64,000 nt of DNA from Vulcanococcus sp. Lineage in GTDB: Bacteria > Cyanobacteriota > Cyanobacteriia > PCC-6307 > Cyanobiaceae. A program made the position numbers and the translations under genes. Below are positions 50,960 to 61,644 of this stretch, piece after piece (within the stretch, counting starts at the first letter, position 1; every line of letters starts with the position of its first letter). The notes beneath the pieces were generated by a model. It ran no database searches. It saw only the letters and a program-made list of their open reading frames with translations, and was not told the origin of the DNA. Where the stretch lies: positions 154,250 through 218,249 of the forward strand of contig JAHUZV010000019.1 of assembly GCA_019264575.1 (NCBI GenBank), given 5' to 3'.

Positions 50960-52114
50960 GTGTCGGATCAGTCCTGGCCCTGGTGGCCGCTGCTGCCGCT
51001 TTACCCCTATGGGCGCCGCCGCACGCTCGTGCGTGAGCTGATCCCTCAGCAGCTCTGGAGCTTTGAGCAGCTGCAGGGGGTGTTCTATGTGGCCGTGCCG
51101 ATCCGGATGACGGTGGCCCGCGTTCCGGGCGGCCTGATGCTTTACGCGCCGGTGGCCCCCACCGCTGAAGTGCGCCGCGAGCTGCGGGATCTGGAGCAGC
51201 GCTTTGGGCCGGTGCAGAGCATCGTGTTGCCCACCGCCTCGGGCCTGGAGCACAAGCTGCCGGTGCCGGCCATGGCCCGTGCTTTCCCAGAGGCTCAGGT
51301 GTGGGTGACCCCGGGCCAGTGGAGTTTTCCGGTATCGCTGCCCCTGGCCTGGCTGGGCTTTCCAGCCCGCCGCACCAAGGTGCTTGGCGAGGATGGCTAT
51401 CCCCATGGCGAGGCCCTGAGCTGGGTGTCGCTGGGGCCGATCGATCTTGGGCTGGGGCGCTTTCAAGAGCTGGCTTGCCTTCATCAGGCCAGCGGGGCGT
51501 TGCTGCTCACCGATGCGCTGGTGGCGATCAATGCCACGCCGCCAGAGCTGTTTGAGCTCGATCCCACGCCCCTGCTCTTCCATGCCCGCGATCGGGGCGA
51601 TCAACCCCTGGAGGATTCACCGGCACTTCGCCTCAAGGGCTGGCAGCGCCTGGCCTTGTTCGCGTCGTATCTGCGGCCGGAGGCGCTGGCGGTGCCCAGC
51701 CTGGCAGCGCTGCTGAGCCAGGCGCTGAAGCCCGGCTGCCGCAATGCCCGCAGCTATTTCGGCCTTTATCCCTTCCATTGGGCTCGCAACTCAGCTGAGG
51801 TGTTCCAGGAGCTGCAACCGCAGCCGGGGCAGCTCCGGGTGGCACCGGTGCTGGAGCGGCTGGTGTTCCCTCGCACCCAGGCGCTGATCGTGGCCTGGGT
51901 GCGGCGCTTGGCTGCTCTTGAGGGGCTGCGCTGGGTGGTGCCGGCCCACTACGACGCCCCTGTGCCTTGCAGCGGCGAGCAGTTGCTTGCGCTCGCCGAA
52001 ACCCTGCAGCAGCGCAGCTGGGCCCCCAACGAGGGCAATTGGGCTTACCTGGCAGGAATCGATCGCGCCCTGCTGCGTTTAGGAGTCGTGCCGGAGCAGC
52101 CTCAGACCGAATAA
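50960..52114 (+). CDS. DUF4336-like protein
   Basis: A 384-residue soluble protein from GTG 50960. It opens WPWWPLLPLYPYGRRRTLVR, contains the metallo-beta-lactamase-like elements seen in DUF4336 (VPTA-type VLPTASGLEHKL, LLLTDALVAIN, VVPAHYDAP) and lacks a full HxHxDH zinc motif. DUF4336 proteins are common in cyanobacteria and plants with no settled function. It begins two bases after mntB, so it may be read on the mnt transcript. Confidence 0.75.
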   Translation: MSDQSWPWWPLLPLYPYGRRRTLVRELIPQQLWSFEQLQGVFYVAVPIRMTVARVPGGLMLYAPVAPTAEVRRELRDLEQRFGPVQSIVLPTASGLEHKLPVPAMARAFPEAQVWVTPGQWSFPVSLPLAWLGFPARRTKVLGEDGYPHGEALSWVSLGPIDLGLGRFQELACLHQASGALLLTDALVAINATPPELFELDPTPLLFHARDRGDQPLEDSPALRLKGWQRLALFASYLRPEALAVPSLAALLSQALKPGCRNARSYFGLYPFHWARNSAEVFQELQPQPGQLRVAPVLERLVFPRTQALIVAWVRRLAALEGLRWVVPAHYDAPVPCSGEQLLALAETLQQRSWAPNEGNWAYLAGIDRALLRLGVVPEQPQTE

Positions 52115-52133
52115 ATCGAGGCTTGGGCAGCAA

Positions 52134-52475
52134 TCAGAGCTTCAGCTCACCCGGATCGGCATCTGCCTCAGGGAAGAGGGTGGCTTCCAGTTCCATGCGC
52201 TGCTCCATCTGGCGCAGGAAATAGCCGGTCATCATCGCGGAGGCCAGTAGGCCTGCCAGATGATCGCGATTCGCCGTGATCTTCACGTCGAAATGCTCGC
52301 CGGGCAGCACACCGAGCAGTCCCTGCACGTTGTGGCGAATGATGTCCTGGATATCGGAGCTAGCGGAGCGCGCCACGCGCTGCAACACATCCGGAGACTG
52401 TTCCTGGAGGTATTGAATCAGCGAGTTGGCGCTGATCGCTTCGCTATCACTCGTCAGGAACTCCGGGTTAAACAT
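52134..52475 (-). CDS. DUF760 protein
   Basis: A 113-residue protein with the DUF760 pattern LIQYLQEQSPDVLQRVARSA, DIQDIIRHNVQGLLGVLP and a third helix AGLLASAMMTGYFLRQMEQR. The family is widespread in cyanobacteria and chloroplasts; members are proposed to take part in photosynthesis-related regulation, but the role is unsettled. Soluble. Transcribed on the minus strand after lepB, 29 bases away. Confidence 0.85.
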   Translation of the reverse strand: MFNPEFLTSDSEAISANSLIQYLQEQSPDVLQRVARSASSDIQDIIRHNVQGLLGVLPGEHFDVKITANRDHLAGLLASAMMTGYFLRQMEQRMELEATLFPEADADPGELKL

Positions 52476-52504
52476 TCCGGTGTGCTCCGCGTCACGCCTG
52501 CACC

Positions 52505-53131
52505 CTACCCCAGCTCTTCGTCTGACTCGAGACGGTTGAGGTCGGAGAACCGAATCACGCCGAACCGATTCAATGGCCAGTAACGGAACACCGCCGTGCC
52601 GATCACTTCCTGGCGCGGCAACGGCCCCCAGATGTGCGAATCGAGGCTGGCATTGCGGTTGTCGCCCAGCACCAACACATTGCCTTCAGGCACGGTGAGG
52701 GGGCCGAAGCTGTAGTCGATCGGCTCCTGCCGCCAAGGCTCCGCCACAGCCGTGCCGTTGCGGAGCAGCTCACCGCCGCGCACTTCCACTGCATCCCCCG
52801 GCTGGCCCACCACCCGTTTAATCAAGGCGGCTTTGGGGTCGTAGCCCGCCTCCACCAGCACAGGCGGCGCGTGGAACACCACGATTGTGCCGTTGGGCAG
52901 GGGTTGCTGCAGGCGGGGGCGGAGCTTTTCCACCAGGATCCGGTCCTGCAGTTGCAGGGTGGGCAACATCGAACCAGACGGAATCCAGCGCGGTTCGATC
53001 ACCAGCCAGCGCAGCAACAGCGCCACAGCCAGCCACAGAACCAGTGATCGCCAGCCCTTCAGCAGCGAGCCCGCTGGTGGGGCTGGTTCGCCTGAGGAGG
53101 GGCCGCTTGTCATCGCCGCTTCGGTGAGCAT
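52505..53131 (-). CDS. lepB: Signal peptidase I
   Basis: Removes signal peptides at the membrane surface. From ATG 53129-53131 the protein has 208 residues (another ATG at 53113 is possible; the frame beyond belongs to the divergent menD region). One transmembrane helix (LVLWLAVALLLRWLVIEP) is followed by the catalytic Ser in IPSGSMLPTL, the Lys in ALIKRVVGQPGD and GDNRNASLDSHIWGPL. All conserved boxes are in place. Divergent from menD, 31 bases away. Confidence 0.95.
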   Translation of the reverse strand: MLTEAAMTSGPSSGEPAPPAGSLLKGWRSLVLWLAVALLLRWLVIEPRWIPSGSMLPTLQLQDRILVEKLRPRLQQPLPNGTIVVFHAPPVLVEAGYDPKAALIKRVVGQPGDAVEVRGGELLRNGTAVAEPWRQEPIDYSFGPLTVPEGNVLVLGDNRNASLDSHIWGPLPRQEVIGTAVFRYWPLNRFGVIRFSDLNRLESDEELG

Positions 53132-53162
53132 GATCGCCACATCCTGAACAACAGCACCCCGG

Positions 53163-54995
53163 GTGCCCGCTCCCCCCGCCCATCCCTGCAGCGCCGCCGA
53201 CAACCTGCAGGCCGCCATCGCGCTGCTTGCGGGGTTGCAAGGCCTGGGGCTGCGGCGCTTGGTGCTCTGCCCGGGCAGCCGTTCGGCACCGCTGGCTGTG
53301 GCCGCTGGCGTGTTGGAGCGCCGTGGGTTGAAGCTCTACACGGCCATTGATGAGCGCTCTGCGGCGTTTCTGGCCTTGGGGCTAGGGCGCGCTGATGGTG
53401 CGCCTGCCGCGGTGGTGACCACCTCCGGCAGTGCGGTGGCAAACCTCCTACCGGCTGTGGTGGAGGCCGACCATGGCGCCGTGCCTTTGCTGCTGCTCAC
53501 CGCGGATCGCCCGGCTCGGCTGAAGGGCTGCGGCGCCAATCAAACGGTGAATCAGGAGGCGTTTCTGGCCCCCTGCTGCCGCTGGTTTGGTGCGGCGGAT
53601 CCCCGGGGCCTGGCGGCGATGCCGCCGGCCGCCATGGCTGCCCTTGCTCAGCGGGCCTGGGCGGCTGCCCTAGGTACCCCGGTGGGTCCGGTGCATCTCA
53701 ACCTCCCGTTTGAGGAGCCTCTGCACGCCAGCGCCGCAGAGATCGAAGCGCTGCTGGCTCAACCTGCCGCTGCTGAGGTTCAGCCCGCTGCCACCCCAGT
53801 AACGCCGCCTGTGGCGGCAGCGCCAGCAGAGGCCGGGTCGCTGCTCGATCCGGATCGCCCTGGCGTGGTGGTGGTTGGCCCCTGGCGCGCGCCGGCAGCG
53901 CAGTTGGAGCCCTTCGCCGAGGCACTGCTGCGCTGGCAGCGGCGCAGCGGTTGGCCGGTGCTGGCCGATGGCCTCTCGGGTCTCCGCGGTTGGCCAGGCT
54001 TGCAGGTGGTGCATGGCTACGACCTGTTGCTGGCAGACGGCCATGGCTTCCCCGCTGCACTGCAGCTGCTGCGCCTGGGCTCGATGCCGGCCAGTCGGCG
54101 CCTGCAGCAGTGGATGGCCGCCAGCACGGGTCCGCAGCTGCTGATCAGCGAGGGCGATCCCCGCAATCTCGATGCCACCGGCACCGCAAGCCTGCAGCTC
54201 TCCGGCGGTCTGGCCTCATGGCTGGCGGCCCTGCCCGATCCCGTGCGATCCGGCCCCGTTGCCGCCTCCAACCAGGCCTGGTTGGAGCAATGGCTGCAGG
54301 CTGATCAACAGCTCCAGCAGCAGCTCGATCGGAATTTGCTGGGGGAGGAGCGCTCTGCGGCGGCGTCTTCCCCATGCAGCGAACCGGCTCTGGCCCGAGC
54401 CCTCAGCCGCTGCTTGCCAGCCGGTGAGCCGCTGATGCTCGCCAGCAGTAGCCCGGTGCGCGATTGGGAGAGCTTCGCGGCTGCCGATGCGCCTTATCGC
54501 CCGGTGTTTGGTTTCCGTGGCGCCTCCGGCATCGATGGCACCCTCTCGATCGCAGCAGGCCTGGCCCTAAGCCATGGCCGGGCCACGCTGCTCTGCGGCG
54601 ATTTGGCTCTGCTGCATGACGCCAACGGCTGGCTGTGGCGAGAGCAGCTGGCGGCCTCTGGCGCTCGGCTCACCGTGGTGCTCGTGGACAACGCCGGCGG
54701 CGGCATCTTTGAGCAGTTGCCGATTCGCACCGGGCCGCCGCTCGATTTCGAGCGTCTGTTCGCCATGCCGCAACGCCTCGATCACAGCGCGTTGGCCGCT
54801 GGTTACGGCGTGGCTGCTCGCTCGATCGAGGCCCTGGATCAGCTGGCTGATGTTTTGACCTGGGCCGCTCAGCAACCGATGGCGCTGTTGCATCTGCGCA
54901 CCGATCGCCGCAGCGATGCGGCGCTGCGGCATCAGTGCCGCCGCACAATGGCCACCATTCACCAGGGGTCTGATGGCGGCAACACCCTCAGCTGA
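53163..54995 (+). CDS. menD: SEPHCHC synthase (menaquinone/phylloquinone pathway)
   Basis: Thiamine-diphosphate enzyme that condenses 2-oxoglutarate with isochorismate in phylloquinone synthesis, supplying the photosystem I quinone. It has 610 residues from GTG 53163. [17 protein letters not shown] is the family opening, the cofactor-activating Glu is in [11 protein letters not shown], and [15 protein letters not shown] and the late [14 protein letters not shown] (with the ThDP/Mg motif) follow. Overlaps menB by 23 bases. Confidence 0.95.
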   Translation: MPAPPAHPCSAADNLQAAIALLAGLQGLGLRRLVLCPGSRSAPLAVAAGVLERRGLKLYTAIDERSAAFLALGLGRADGAPAAVVTTSGSAVANLLPAVVEADHGAVPLLLLTADRPARLKGCGANQTVNQEAFLAPCCRWFGAADPRGLAAMPPAAMAALAQRAWAAALGTPVGPVHLNLPFEEPLHASAAEIEALLAQPAAAEVQPAATPVTPPVAAAPAEAGSLLDPDRPGVVVVGPWRAPAAQLEPFAEALLRWQRRSGWPVLADGLSGLRGWPGLQVVHGYDLLLADGHGFPAALQLLRLGSMPASRRLQQWMAASTGPQLLISEGDPRNLDATGTASLQLSGGLASWLAALPDPVRSGPVAASNQAWLEQWLQADQQLQQQLDRNLLGEERSAAASSPCSEPALARALSRCLPAGEPLMLASSSPVRDWESFAAADAPYRPVFGFRGASGIDGTLSIAAGLALSHGRATLLCGDLALLHDANGWLWREQLAASGARLTVVLVDNAGGGIFEQLPIRTGPPLDFERLFAMPQRLDHSALAAGYGVAARSIEALDQLADVLTWAAQQPMALLHLRTDRRSDAALRHQCRRTMATIHQGSDGGNTLS

Positions 54996-55833
54996 GCCGG
55001 GGATCGCGTGGCAGCCCCAGGGGTCGTATTCCGACATCCTGTTTGATCTGAGTGATGCGGGCATCGCCCGGATCACAATCAACCGCCCGCATAAACGCAA
55101 CGCCTTCCGCCCCCAGACGGTGACGGAGCTGTTCGATGCGTTCTCGCGCGTGCGCGACAACCCCCGCATCGGCGTGGTGCTGTTCACCGGTGCCGGTCCT
55201 GCCGCCGACGGCGGCTATGCCTTCTGCGCCGGCGGTGATCAGAGCGTGCGCGGCGATGGCGGCTACGTGGGCGACGACGGGCTGCCGCGGCTGAACGTTC
55301 TCGATCTGCAGCGGCTGATCCGCAGCCTGCCCAAGGTGGTGATCGCTCTGGTGGCCGGCTACGCCATCGGCGGCGGCCAGGTGCTGCATCTGCTCTGCGA
55401 TCTGAGCCTGGCGGCGGAGAACGCCGTGTTCGGCCAGACCGGCCCCAAGGTGGGCAGTTTCGATGGCGGGTTCGGCGCCGGCTATCTGGCGCGGTTGGTG
55501 GGCCAGCGCAAGGCGCGTGAGATCTGGTTCCTCTGCCGCCAGTACGGCGCGGCCGAGGCCCTGGAGATGGGGCTTGTAAATGCGGTGGTTCCCTTGGAGC
55601 AGCTGGAGGCCGAGGGTGTGCGCTGGGCGCGGGAGGTGCTGCAGCACAGCCCCACAGCGATCCGCTGCCTCAAGGCGGCGTTCAACGCCGAAACCGATGG
55701 CATGGCCGGCATTCAGGAGCTGGCGGGCCAGGCCACACATCTGTTTTATCGAACGGAAGAGGGCCAGGAGGGCCGCAACGCCTTTCTCGAGAAACGGGCT
55801 CCGGATTTTTCCGATTCCCCTTGGCTGCCTTAG
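54973..55833 (+). CDS. menB: 1,4-dihydroxy-2-naphthoyl-CoA synthase
   Basis: Crotonase-fold enzyme closing the naphthoquinone ring for phylloquinone. ATG 54973 gives 286 residues and lies inside the menD end in another frame. [18 protein letters not shown] is the opening, [13 protein letters not shown] the oxyanion/acyl region, and [20 protein letters not shown] the active-site signature. The menD-menB order supports the assignment. Confidence 0.96.
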   Translation: MAATPSAEPGIAWQPQGSYSDILFDLSDAGIARITINRPHKRNAFRPQTVTELFDAFSRVRDNPRIGVVLFTGAGPAADGGYAFCAGGDQSVRGDGGYVGDDGLPRLNVLDLQRLIRSLPKVVIALVAGYAIGGGQVLHLLCDLSLAAENAVFGQTGPKVGSFDGGFGAGYLARLVGQRKAREIWFLCRQYGAAEALEMGLVNAVVPLEQLEAEGVRWAREVLQHSPTAIRCLKAAFNAETDGMAGIQELAGQATHLFYRTEEGQEGRNAFLEKRAPDFSDSPWLP

Positions 55834-55876
55834 AGCACCGGGCTGGCTAGCAGTTGGTGAGAGTGCCCGTCCTGCT

Positions 55877-56497
55877 GTGACACCTCGTTGTTTGCCTGAA
55901 CACCGTTGGTCCCGCTGGTGCCTGGCTGTGGTCGCTAGTGCCATGCCGCTGGCATCCCCTGCATTGGCTCGGCAGCCCGACCCGATCCCACCGCCGGCGC
56001 CGGTGATCAGCGACGACGTCGCCCTTAGCCGCATTCCCTCCGATCTGATGGATGACGAGGGTCTGCAGCTGGTGCTCGATCGCCGCACCCGCCAACTGAT
56101 GGTGATCAAAGACGGCCGGCTGCTGCGCCGCTACCCGGCGGCTGTGGGCACCGACGGTTGGGAAACACCGGCCGGGCGCCATCAGGTGTTTGAAATGGTG
56201 GCCGATCCGATTTGGGAGCATCCCAGCAACGGCAAGCAGGTGGGGCCTGGCCCGAAGAACCCCTTGGGCTCCCGTTGGATCGGCTTCTACCGCGACTGCA
56301 CCCCCCGCCAGAACGCCTGGGACGGGGAGCGCTACCTGAGCGTGGATGGCTGCACTGTGGCCGGCTTCCATGGCACCCCCCACCGCTGGACCGTGGGCCG
56401 CGCCGTGTCGCACGGTTGCGTGCGCCTGTTTGAAGAAAACGTGCAGGAGGTGTTTGAGCTGGTGCAGGTGGGCACACCGGTGACGGTGCTGCCCTGA
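55877..56497 (+). CDS. Exported L,D-transpeptidase (YkuD domain)
   Basis: GTG 55877 gives 206 residues with a signal peptide ([20 protein letters not shown]). The YkuD domain starts near [19 protein letters not shown] and holds the catalytic pair in the pattern H..., SHGCVRL, with [18 protein letters not shown] spanning the His and Cys. Such enzymes form 3-3 peptidoglycan cross-links or attach proteins to the wall. The frame opens much earlier but overlaps menB. Located between menB and glgA. Confidence 0.88.
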   Translation: MTPRCLPEHRWSRWCLAVVASAMPLASPALARQPDPIPPPAPVISDDVALSRIPSDLMDDEGLQLVLDRRTRQLMVIKDGRLLRRYPAAVGTDGWETPAGRHQVFEMVADPIWEHPSNGKQVGPGPKNPLGSRWIGFYRDCTPRQNAWDGERYLSVDGCTVAGFHGTPHRWTVGRAVSHGCVRLFEENVQEVFELVQVGTPVTVLP

Positions 56498-56538
56498 AAC
56501 CACCCGTAGAGTTGCGCGCACTTTCAGCCGGATTCCCC

Positions 56539-58083
56539 ATGCGGGTGCTGTTTGCCGCAGCCGAATGCGCCCCGATGGTGAAGGTGGGGGGCATGGGTGA
56601 TGTGGTGGGATCCCTGCCGCCGGCCCTGGCTCCCCTCGGCCACGACGTGCGCCTGATCATGCCGGGCTACGGCCGGCTGTGGAGCCAGCTCGACATCCCC
56701 GCGGATCCCGTCTGGCGGGGCCACACCATGGGCACCGACTTTGCGGTGTACGAAACACGCCACCCCGGTAACGGCCTGCCGCTCTACTTGGTGGGGCATC
56801 CGGTGTTTGATCCCGAGCGCATCTACGGCGGCGAAGACGAAGACTGGCGCTTCACCTTCTTTGCCAGCGCTACCGCTGAATTCGCTTGGAACCACTGGAA
56901 GCCCGACATCCTGCATTGCCATGACTGGCACACCGGGATGATTCCGGTGTGGATGCATCAAGACCCCGACATCAGCACGGTCTTCACCATCCACAACCTC
57001 AAATACCAGGGCCCTTGGCGCTGGAAGCTCGACCGCATGACCTGGTGCCCCTGGTACATGCAGGGCGACCACACCATGGCGGCGGCGCTGCTTTACGCCG
57101 ATCGGGTGAATGCGGTGTCACCCACCTACGCCCAGGAGATCCGCACCTCGGAATACGGCGAGCAGCTGGAGGGGTTGCTGAATTTCATCAGCGGCAAGCT
57201 GCGCGGCATCCTCAACGGCATCGATCAGGCGGCCTGGAATCCCGCCACCGATGCCACCCTGCCGGCCACCTTCAGCGTGAACGACCTGAGCGGTAAGGCC
57301 GAGTGCAAGCGGGTGCTGCAGGAGCGCATGGGTCTGGCTGTGAATCCCGACACCTACTTGATGGGTTTGGTGAGCCGGCTGGTGGATCAGAAGGGCGTGG
57401 ATCTGCTGCTGCAGGTGGCCGACCGAGTTCTCGCTTACTCCGATACGCAGTTCGTGGCGCTCGGCACCGGCGATCGGCACATCGAGTCGGGTTTATGGCA
57501 AATGGCGGCACGCCACCCGGGCCGTTTCGCTGTCTTCCTCACCTACGATGACGCCCTCTCGCGCCTGATCTACGCCGGCAGCGATGCCTTTTTGATGCCC
57601 AGCCGCTTTGAGCCCTGCGGCATCAGTCAGCTGCTGGCCATGCGCTACGGCTCGATCCCGGTGGTGCGGCGTGTGGGCGGTTTGGTGGACACGGTGCCCC
57701 CCCATGTGCCCAACGCCCACACCGGCACGGGCTTTTGCTTCGATCGCTACGACCCGCTCGACTTCTACACCTCGATCGTGCGCTCCTGGGAGGCGTACCG
57801 CCATGGCGAGAGCTGGCGGGAGCTGCAACGGCGCGCCATGACCGCCGACTACAGCTGGGATCGCTCGGCCCGCGAGTACGACCGCATGTACAAAGAGGTG
57901 AAGGGCGTGAAGGAACCCACCCCCGATGCCGAGGCGGTGGAGCAGTTCTCCCGCGGACAAAGCGCTGACCCCAGCCTCAAGGGCGGCGCGCAGCCTCCCC
58001 GCGATGAGGCTGTTGCGGCGCCTGCCGGCAGTGGCGGTTTGCGCAATCCCCTCTCCCTGCTGCGCCGCCGCAGCGGCGGCTGA
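56539..58083 (+). CDS. glgA: Glycogen synthase
   Basis: ADP-glucose-dependent chain elongation of glycogen, GT5 family. ATG 56539 gives 514 residues starting [20 protein letters not shown], with the KxGG motif that binds ADP-glucose. Later [20 protein letters not shown] and [18 protein letters not shown] (the acceptor/E-X7-E region) are standard. An extra C-terminal tail of about 50 residues is rich in Gly, Pro and Arg. An upstream in-frame start at 56512 is less likely. Confidence 0.96.
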   Translation: MRVLFAAAECAPMVKVGGMGDVVGSLPPALAPLGHDVRLIMPGYGRLWSQLDIPADPVWRGHTMGTDFAVYETRHPGNGLPLYLVGHPVFDPERIYGGEDEDWRFTFFASATAEFAWNHWKPDILHCHDWHTGMIPVWMHQDPDISTVFTIHNLKYQGPWRWKLDRMTWCPWYMQGDHTMAAALLYADRVNAVSPTYAQEIRTSEYGEQLEGLLNFISGKLRGILNGIDQAAWNPATDATLPATFSVNDLSGKAECKRVLQERMGLAVNPDTYLMGLVSRLVDQKGVDLLLQVADRVLAYSDTQFVALGTGDRHIESGLWQMAARHPGRFAVFLTYDDALSRLIYAGSDAFLMPSRFEPCGISQLLAMRYGSIPVVRRVGGLVDTVPPHVPNAHTGTGFCFDRYDPLDFYTSIVRSWEAYRHGESWRELQRRAMTADYSWDRSAREYDRMYKEVKGVKEPTPDAEAVEQFSRGQSADPSLKGGAQPPRDEAVAAPAGSGGLRNPLSLLRRRSGG

Positions 58084-58092
58084 TCGCCGGGG

Positions 58093-58902
58093 ATGGCCCT
58101 GCCGCCGCCCCAGGAATCAGCGCCGGAGAGCTCGTCTCGCGATCTGCCAGCCAGCTACCGCAACCCCTGGCAAACCCTTGGCGAAAACCTCCAGGCCGTT
58201 GTGGCTGACACCCGGTTGCGGGGCCGCGAGCTGTGGCGCCGCAATGGGCAGGGAACGCTCTGGCGGCCGAGCTGGTGGCCCGCGGATCTAGCCCCGCTGT
58301 TCTGGCCGCTTTTGCTGGCCTTGACTTTAGGCCTTCTTGTTGCCTTGATCAGCGCCGGGTGGATGGCCTTGCGCCCTCGCGCTGGAGATGTCGCGCTCGA
58401 GAGCACCAAGCAGCCGAGCAGCGCTCCCGCTGAGGTGGCGACATCGCTCCAACCCCCTGGTGAGTCTCTGCCGGAAGCTCCGTCGCTAGCGGTGCCGGAG
58501 GTCTCCGCGTCTGGTGAAACCACCTCGGCTCCCGCGGCAAAAGCTCCGGACCCCTCCGTTGCCGACCAAGAGCTTGAGCCAGACCTACCGGAGGTACTGG
58601 TGCCGCCCGAACCGACGCCCGTCGACCCTCTGGAGGCCCTGCTGCAGCGGCCGGAGGCCGAGGGGCTGTTGATTGGCGCACGCGTGCTGCCCGATCAGGT
58701 GAGCCTGGTGCTGGACGTCGCCCCTGGCTTTGCCAACCTTTCCGCAGCGGAGCGTCAACGCCACGCTGAGCAATGGCAGCAGTGGGCGATAGAGCTGGGT
58801 TACGACCATTTGGAGCTGCGCGATTCCCGCTCTGGCCTGTTGGCCCGGGATGCTCTGGTGGGCAGCGGCATGATCGTGCTCAGCGAGCAACCTTGGCCCT
58901 GA
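58093..58902 (+). CDS. Membrane protein with Pro/Ala-rich linker, unknown function
   Basis: A 269-residue protein: a cytosolic N-terminus of about 65 residues, one transmembrane helix (PLFWPLLLALTLGLLVALIS), a long Pro/Ser/Ala/Glu-rich linker (about 95-185), and a folded C-terminal domain of about 80 residues (LLIGARVLPDQVSLVLDVAP ... YDHLELRDSRSGLLARDALV). It lies between glgA and murF with short gaps, in a directon of envelope genes. I do not recognise the C-terminal domain. Confidence 0.7.
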   Translation: MALPPPQESAPESSSRDLPASYRNPWQTLGENLQAVVADTRLRGRELWRRNGQGTLWRPSWWPADLAPLFWPLLLALTLGLLVALISAGWMALRPRAGDVALESTKQPSSAPAEVATSLQPPGESLPEAPSLAVPEVSASGETTSAPAAKAPDPSVADQELEPDLPEVLVPPEPTPVDPLEALLQRPEAEGLLIGARVLPDQVSLVLDVAPGFANLSAAERQRHAEQWQQWAIELGYDHLELRDSRSGLLARDALVGSGMIVLSEQPWP

Positions 58903-58906
58903 TTTG

Positions 58907-60265
58907 ATGCAGCTTGGTGACCTGATCGCCTGCTGGGGAGAACCTCAGGGGCGCGAGCGCTCGATCGATCCGGCAACACCGCTTGGAGCCATCTGCACCG
59001 ACAGCCGCCAGTTGGCTCCCGGCGAGGTGTTTGTGCCGCTGGTGGGCGAGCGGTTTGATGGTCATGCGTTCCTGCCTCAGGCCGCCGCCATCGGTGCCCA
59101 GGCGGCGGTGGTGCAGCGCGAGCGTGCCGCCGATGTGCCAGCTGGATTGCTCCATTGGCTCGTGGATGACACCCTCGATGCCTACCAGCAGTTGGCGAGG
59201 CTGCATCGCCGCTCGCTGAAGGCTCCGCTGGTGGCGGTGACCGGATCCGCCGGGAAAACCACCACCCGTGAGCTGATTCGTGCGGTGCTCAAGCCGCTAG
59301 GGCCGGTGGTGGCCAGCAGTGGCAATGAGAACAACGACATTGGCGCGCCGCTCACGCTGCTGCGCGCCGGCGCCGAGCACCTGGCTGTCGTGGTGGAGAT
59401 GGGCATGCGCGGCCTGGGAGAGATCGATCGCCTCAGCCGCTGCGCCGAACCGGATGTGGCGGTGATCACCAACATCGGCACGGCTCACATCGGCCGGCTT
59501 GGCAGCCGCGAGGCTATTGCCACCGCCAAGTGTGAGATCACCAGCCGGCTCAAGCCCGAGGGCCTGCTGGTGATCCCTGCCGGGGATCCTCTGCTCGAGG
59601 CGGCCGTGGCACCGGTGTGGTCCGGTCGGGTTTGCCGCGTGGCCCTCAGTGATGAGCCAGCCGCTGCGCAGGCCGATCTGATCGGTGTTCTGGATCCTGC
59701 CGCTGAGCAGCTGCAGGTGGAGGGTCAGTGGATTCAGCTGCCGCTGGCAGGACGGCACAACGCGCGCAACCTGCTGCTGGCGCTGGCGGTGGCGCGTGAG
59801 CTCGGGGTGCCATTGGCTGCCCTGGGCCAGCTGCAGGTGGAGGTGCCGGGCGGCCGCAACCGCCGGCTTGAACGCGGCGGACTCACCCTGCTGGATGAGA
59901 CCTACAACGCCTCCCCGGAAGCGGTGTTGGCGGCCCTTGATCTGCTGGCAGCTCAACCCGGCCGGCGCTTTGCGGTACTCGGCACGATGCTCGAGCTCGG
60001 AGATCAGAGCGTTGCCCTGCACCGCCGCGTGGCGGAGCGGGCTGCATCCCTCGGGCTGGACGGGTTGGTGGTGGTGAGCCAGGGCGCCGAAGCCGAAGCG
60101 ATGGCCGCAGCGGCAGCACCACTGAGCCGTTTGGCGGTCGTGGCTCAGCCTGAACAGGCTGTGGAGCCCCTGGCCGCCTGGCTCCAGCGGGGTGATGTTC
60201 TGCTGCTGAAGGCCAGCCGCGGAGTGGCGTTGGAGCGGTTGATTCCGCTGTTGCCCCAGCTCTGA
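58907..60265 (+). CDS. murF: UDP-N-acetylmuramoyl-tripeptide--D-alanyl-D-alanine ligase
   Basis: Adds D-Ala-D-Ala to the peptidoglycan precursor. ATG 58907 (a TTG at 58904 is alternative) gives 452 residues. The N-terminal domain has ICTDSRQLAPGEVFVPLVGE, the ATP loop is VTGSAGKTTTREL near residue 112, the carbamylated-Lys/Mg region is EMGMRGLGEI, and LDETYNASPEAVLAAL starts the C-terminal domain. It ends one base before the convergent glmU stop. Confidence 0.96.
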   Translation: MQLGDLIACWGEPQGRERSIDPATPLGAICTDSRQLAPGEVFVPLVGERFDGHAFLPQAAAIGAQAAVVQRERAADVPAGLLHWLVDDTLDAYQQLARLHRRSLKAPLVAVTGSAGKTTTRELIRAVLKPLGPVVASSGNENNDIGAPLTLLRAGAEHLAVVVEMGMRGLGEIDRLSRCAEPDVAVITNIGTAHIGRLGSREAIATAKCEITSRLKPEGLLVIPAGDPLLEAAVAPVWSGRVCRVALSDEPAAAQADLIGVLDPAAEQLQVEGQWIQLPLAGRHNARNLLLALAVARELGVPLAALGQLQVEVPGGRNRRLERGGLTLLDETYNASPEAVLAALDLLAAQPGRRFAVLGTMLELGDQSVALHRRVAERAASLGLDGLVVVSQGAEAEAMAAAAAPLSRLAVVAQPEQAVEPLAAWLQRGDVLLLKASRGVALERLIPLLPQL

Positions 60266-60266
60266 T

Positions 60267-61616
60267 TCAGTTCGGCGGCTGCCAGTTCTCTTTCACCAGC
60301 TGCTTGGCGCGGCCCAGGGCGAGGGCCCCACTCGCCACATCCTTGGTGAGGGTGGAGCCGGCCCCCACGGTCACGTTGGCTCCCAGGGTGATCGGTGCCA
60401 CCAGCACGCTGTTGGCACCAGTTTTGCTGCCGGCGCCGATCACGGTGCGGTGCTTGTTGACGCCGTCGTAATTGGCGGTGATCGTGCCGGCGCCCACGTT
60501 CACATCAGCGCCCAGCTCGGCATCGCCGATGTAGCTGAGGTGATTCACCTTGCAGCCGGCGGCGAGGGTGCTTTTTTTGATCTCCACGAAGTTGCCTACC
60601 CGGCAGCCCTCGCCCAGATCAGCGCCCGGGCGCAGCTGGGCAAAGGGTCCGATGGCGCAGCCGCTGGCTACCACCGCCTCACGCACTACGGAGTAGACGA
60701 TCTCCACCCCATCGCCGATACGAGCGTTGTCGATCAGGCTGCCGGGGCCGATGCGGCAGCCGTTGCCGATCACGCTGTTGCCGCGGAAATGGCACTGCGG
60801 TTCCACCACCACATCACGGCCGAAGCGGGTTCCATCGCTCAGTGTGCAACTGGCGGGGTCCACGAAAGTCACTCCTTCTGCCATCCAGTGCCGCCGCAGC
60901 CTTTCCTGGATCACGGCCTCACATTGGGAGAGCTGGTAGCGATCGTTGATACCGTTGATCTCATCGGCATCGGCCACTTCCACATGCATGGCCGGGCTGA
61001 GCATCGCCACCGTGTCGGTGAGGTAGAGCTCGCCTTGATCGTTGTTGGTGTTCAGCGTGGGCAACACCGCCGCCAACTGCTTCCAGTTGAAGCAGTAGAT
61101 GCCGGCATTGATCAGGTTGTTGGTGCGCTGGGCCTCGCTGCAGTCGCGGTGCTCCACGATCGCCGACACCTGTCCATCGCCATCGGCGAACACGCGGCCA
61201 TAGCCGGTGGGATCGCTCAGCCGGGCCGTGAGCAGGGTGACGGCGGCACCGCTGCTTCGGTGGCGCTCCAGCAGGTTGGCGATCGTTTGCTCCCGCAGTA
61301 GCGGCACATCACCGTTGAGCACCAACAGCTCACCTTCGAAGTTGGCCAGCGGCGCTAACAGCTGTTGCACGGCGTGCCCGGTGCCGTTTTGCGGTTGCTG
61401 CAGCACAAACTCCAGCCCGGGCCGATGGGCCAGGGATTGCTCCACCCGCTCGGCCTGATGGCCCACGATCAGGATCTGCCGCTCGGGTGCCAAGCCGTTG
61501 CAGCTGGCTAGCACGCGCTCCACCAAGGTGGCGCCAGCTAAGGGCTGCAGCACCTTTGGGAGATTGCTCTTCATGCGGGTGCCCTTTCCGGCGGCCAACA
61601 CGGCAACGGCGAGCAT
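60267..61616 (-). CDS. glmU: Bifunctional GlcNAc-1-P uridyltransferase / glucosamine-1-P acetyltransferase
   Basis: Makes UDP-GlcNAc for peptidoglycan and lipopolysaccharide. The N-terminal nucleotidyltransferase (residues 1-225) opens [20 protein letters not shown] with the signature Lys and GTG-type loop; the C-terminal left-handed beta-helix (about 250-449) consists of hexapeptide repeats such as [20 protein letters not shown], and CoA binding falls in [20 protein letters not shown]. Length 449 is standard. Confidence 0.97.
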   Translation of the reverse strand: MLAVAVLAAGKGTRMKSNLPKVLQPLAGATLVERVLASCNGLAPERQILIVGHQAERVEQSLAHRPGLEFVLQQPQNGTGHAVQQLLAPLANFEGELLVLNGDVPLLREQTIANLLERHRSSGAAVTLLTARLSDPTGYGRVFADGDGQVSAIVEHRDCSEAQRTNNLINAGIYCFNWKQLAAVLPTLNTNNDQGELYLTDTVAMLSPAMHVEVADADEINGINDRYQLSQCEAVIQERLRRHWMAEGVTFVDPASCTLSDGTRFGRDVVVEPQCHFRGNSVIGNGCRIGPGSLIDNARIGDGVEIVYSVVREAVVASGCAIGPFAQLRPGADLGEGCRVGNFVEIKKSTLAAGCKVNHLSYIGDAELGADVNVGAGTITANYDGVNKHRTVIGAGSKTGANSVLVAPITLGANVTVGAGSTLTKDVASGALALGRAKQLVKENWQPPN

Positions 61617-61644
61617 CAGCGGCAGGGCAGAACTGGCCGGGAAT